This document shows positions 6,684 to 7,436 of a stretch of 7,436 nt of DNA, in pieces. Under the pieces are notes generated by a model, which ran no database searches, had not been told where the DNA came from, and saw nothing but the letters and a program-made list of their open reading frames with translations. Every line of letters starts with the position of its first letter. The first letter of the stretch is position 1. The position numbers and the translations under genes are program-made. The DNA is from an uncultured cyanobacterium (GTDB taxonomy: Bacteria; Cyanobacteriota; Cyanobacteriia; Phormidesmidales; Phormidesmidaceae), in assembly GCA_938029995.1 (NCBI GenBank), contig CALHGI010000616.1, positions 1 through 7,436 of the forward strand, written 5' to 3'.

Positions 6684-6725
6684 TTTACTAGTTAATTTAT
6701 ACGCCAATTTCATAATAAAAATGGG

Positions 6726-6758
6726 TATCATGAGATATATGTGATTGTCCCCATGATA
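6726..6758. repeat. inverted repeat TATCATG / CATGATA
   Basis: Perfect 7-bp arms at 6726-6732 and 6752-6758 around a 19-nt spacer; an alternative ATGGG/CCCAT pairing (6721-6725 with 6750-6754) overlaps it. Modest evidence only. Confidence 0.25.
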
Positions 6759-6759
6759 T

Positions 6760-6789
6760 TTGACTGTTCAGTATTTTGTTAAGCATAGT
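6760..6789 (+). promoter_or_regulatory. weak candidate sigma70 promoter for the G8 gene
   Basis: TTGACT (6760-6765, five of six consensus bases) and CATAGT (6784-6789, four of six) are spaced by 18 bp. If used, the G8 gene would have a leader of roughly 280 nt containing all the repeats downstream of it. The region is so AT-rich that chance matches are expected. Confidence 0.22.
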
Positions 6790-6855
6790 TATGTTCTTAG
6801 ACTAACTCTGACTATATTTTGAAATGTTTTTCCAGTTAAATATTTTTTTGCTTTG

Positions 6856-6882
6856 CAAGTGTCTAGACTCGATATTCACTTG
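6856..6882. repeat. inverted repeat CAAGTG / CACTTG containing palindrome GTCTAGAC
   Basis: Six-bp arms at 6856-6861 and 6877-6882. The 8-bp palindrome GTCTAGAC (6861-6868) overlaps the left arm. Short, so possibly chance, but it joins a run of dyads in this spacer. Confidence 0.25.
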
Positions 6883-6898
6883 TAAAATTTGATATTCA
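6871..6898 (+). repeat. direct repeat GATATTCA x2, 20-bp period
   Basis: Identical 8-mers at 6871-6878 and 6891-6898 start 20 bp apart, about two helical turns. The second copy is also part of the inverted repeat at 6887-6915, and GATATT occurs again at 6755-6760. This could be a regulator binding array. Confidence 0.35.
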
Positions 6899-6915
6899 AA
6901 AAATAAATATCAAAT
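6887..6915. repeat. perfect 10-bp inverted repeat ATTTGATATT / AATATCAAAT
   Basis: Arms 6887-6896 and 6906-6915 around a 9-nt A-rich spacer, about 160-190 bp before the G8 start. Because it is entirely AT-rich apart from one GC pair per arm, it is more plausible as a protein-binding dyad than as a stable RNA hairpin. Confidence 0.45.
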
Positions 6916-6933
6916 AAGTAATTTGAACTTATT
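6913..6933. repeat. inverted repeat AATAAGT / ACTTATT
   Basis: Seven-bp arms (6913-6919 and 6927-6933) with a 7-nt spacer, overlapping the last bases of the preceding 10-bp inverted repeat, so only one of the two structures could form as a hairpin at a time. Confidence 0.3.
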
Positions 6934-7045
6934 GGTATTGTGCTAGTAAAAACTTTCTCATGCAAAGATTCGATTTTTGAATCGGTATCTATCGTGCTGA
7001 GTATTCAGATTTAGCACAAATTTTTTGTCATTTTTTTTATGGGGG

Positions 7046-7076
7046 AGATCTTGCTCCAGCAAGATCTAAGTTTTTT
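7046..7076 (+). terminator. terminator-like hairpin plus T6 directly before the G8 start codon
   Basis: The arms AGATCTTGCT (7046-7055) and AGCAAGATCT (7058-7067) are exact reverse complements with only CC between them (the outer pairs form a practical four-base loop). They are followed by AAG and then six T residues that run straight into ATG 7077. This is the standard layout of an intrinsic terminator. It may end transcripts entering from upstream, or act as an attenuator in the G8 leader. There is no ribosome binding site between the hairpin and the ATG. Confidence 0.6.
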
Positions 7077-7436
7077 ATGCAAACTCATCAACATACGTCA
7101 CCACACACCACAGGTACAGAGCATTCATCTCATACAGGATTGCCCCATACTGATCATTTGGGTAAGCAACATGGACACTTAGCTTTGCTAGATCTTGTCC
7201 CCTATAACCAGGTCACTCATAAGGCGATACAGAGTGGCTCATGGTTTGATCCGAATATATGGGCCGGAGGCCAGATTCCAGGGAATGATGCCAAGGTCTT
7301 GATCTCAGAGGGGGTAGCGGTTGCCTATGATCAAGAGAGTGCAGCTCGGATCACAACCTTACGCGTCGATGGCACCCTGGCGTTTGCCCCTGATCAGAAC
7401 ACCCAGTTGTTGCTCGATACGTTTGTGGTAGCGCCG
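7077..7436 (+). CDS. G8 domain-containing protein, N-terminal fragment (runs off right edge)
   Basis: An open frame of 120 codons from ATG 7077-7079 to the edge with no stop. Residues 1-34 are rich in histidine (nine His: 4, 6, 10, 16, 19, 24, 27, 32, 34) and in Thr/Ser/Gly. Then HLALLDLVPYNQVTH (34-48) leads into a G8 domain from about residue 52: SGSWFDPNIWAGGQIPGNDA, VLISEGVAV, LRVDGTLAF and LLLDTFVVAP match the repeated beta-strand and conserved glycine and tryptophan pattern (W56, W62, G64, G65, G69, G79, G99). G8 domains occur in large extracellular proteins thought to bind or process carbohydrate. No N-terminal signal peptide is present, so if exported it probably uses a C-terminal signal such as type I secretion; this is inference because the C-terminus is outside the window. 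The ATG is the only in-frame ATG nearby upstream of the domain. Confidence 0.8.
   Translation, partial: MQTHQHTSPHTTGTEHSSHTGLPHTDHLGKQHGHLALLDLVPYNQVTHKAIQSGSWFDPNIWAGGQIPGNDAKVLISEGVAVAYDQESAARITTLRVDGTLAFAPDQNTQLLLDTFVVAP

Larger units (their letters stand above)
6627..7076. other. 450-bp AT-rich spacer upstream of the G8 gene
   Basis: Markedly AT-richer than the flanking genes, with no ORF longer than about 22 codons. It contains several inverted repeats and a pair of direct repeats (listed separately), T6 and T8 tracts at 7020-7038, a weak promoter candidate and a terminator-like hairpin at its 3' end. This architecture suggests a long regulated leader for the downstream gene, or a transcription insulator between it and the nucleotidyltransferase gene. 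Confidence 0.6.

Noticed and set aside
7039..7161. ATG GGG GAG frame after the T8 tract, considered as an upstream ORF or alternative start for the G8 gene
   Set aside because: It is out of frame with the G8 protein and ends after about 40 codons inside it with no family resemblance.

Overview
The window looks like part of a bacterial cell-surface polysaccharide locus, most likely from a cyanobacterium. Supporting this are the protein types (cytoplasmic GT4 glycosyltransferases, a PAPS-type sulfotransferase, an NTP_transf_5 nucleotidyltransferase and a G8-domain protein), the moderate base composition, the general lack of strong Shine-Dalgarno sites, and one perfect cyanobacterial HIP1 octamer (GCGATCGC) at 1858-1865. 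A single HIP1 copy in 7.4 kb is weak evidence, so the taxonomic call is an inference.

Left part (1-3476, minus strand): three GT4 glycosyltransferase genes run head to tail towards the left edge, with gaps of 23 and 7 bp, so they are probably one operon. Transcription order is 3476->2340, 2316->1162, 1154->edge. All three carry the E(x7)E donor-site signature. Two of their starts need care: the middle gene starts with GTG, and the first gene is better started at an internal ATG than at an upstream TTG. The third gene runs off the left edge.

Middle (3477-4186): a 710-bp gene-free stretch separates this operon from the divergent plus-strand genes. It has no convincing ORF or tRNA but holds several inverted repeats: a 14-bp perfect palindrome, a 10-bp-arm hairpin, an 11-bp-arm hairpin and a bulged hairpin.

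Right part (4187-7436, plus strand): a sulfotransferase (4187-5149), a 205-bp spacer dominated by a perfect 18-bp inverted repeat, an NTP_transf_5 nucleotidyltransferase (5355-6626), a 450-bp AT-rich spacer with stacked inverted and direct repeats, and the first 120 codons of a large G8-domain protein that leaves the window at the right edge. A terminator-like hairpin followed by six T residues directly abuts the G8 start codon.

Taken together, the glycosyltransferases would build a glycan, the sulfotransferase could decorate it (or a lipid or other acceptor), and the nucleotidyltransferase may add an unknown nucleotide-derived group. The G8 protein is likely an extracellular carbohydrate-related protein that may be unrelated to the biosynthetic genes. 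The functional link between the genes is inferred from proximity only. I do not see a defence system, CRISPR array, insertion sequence or RNA gene.
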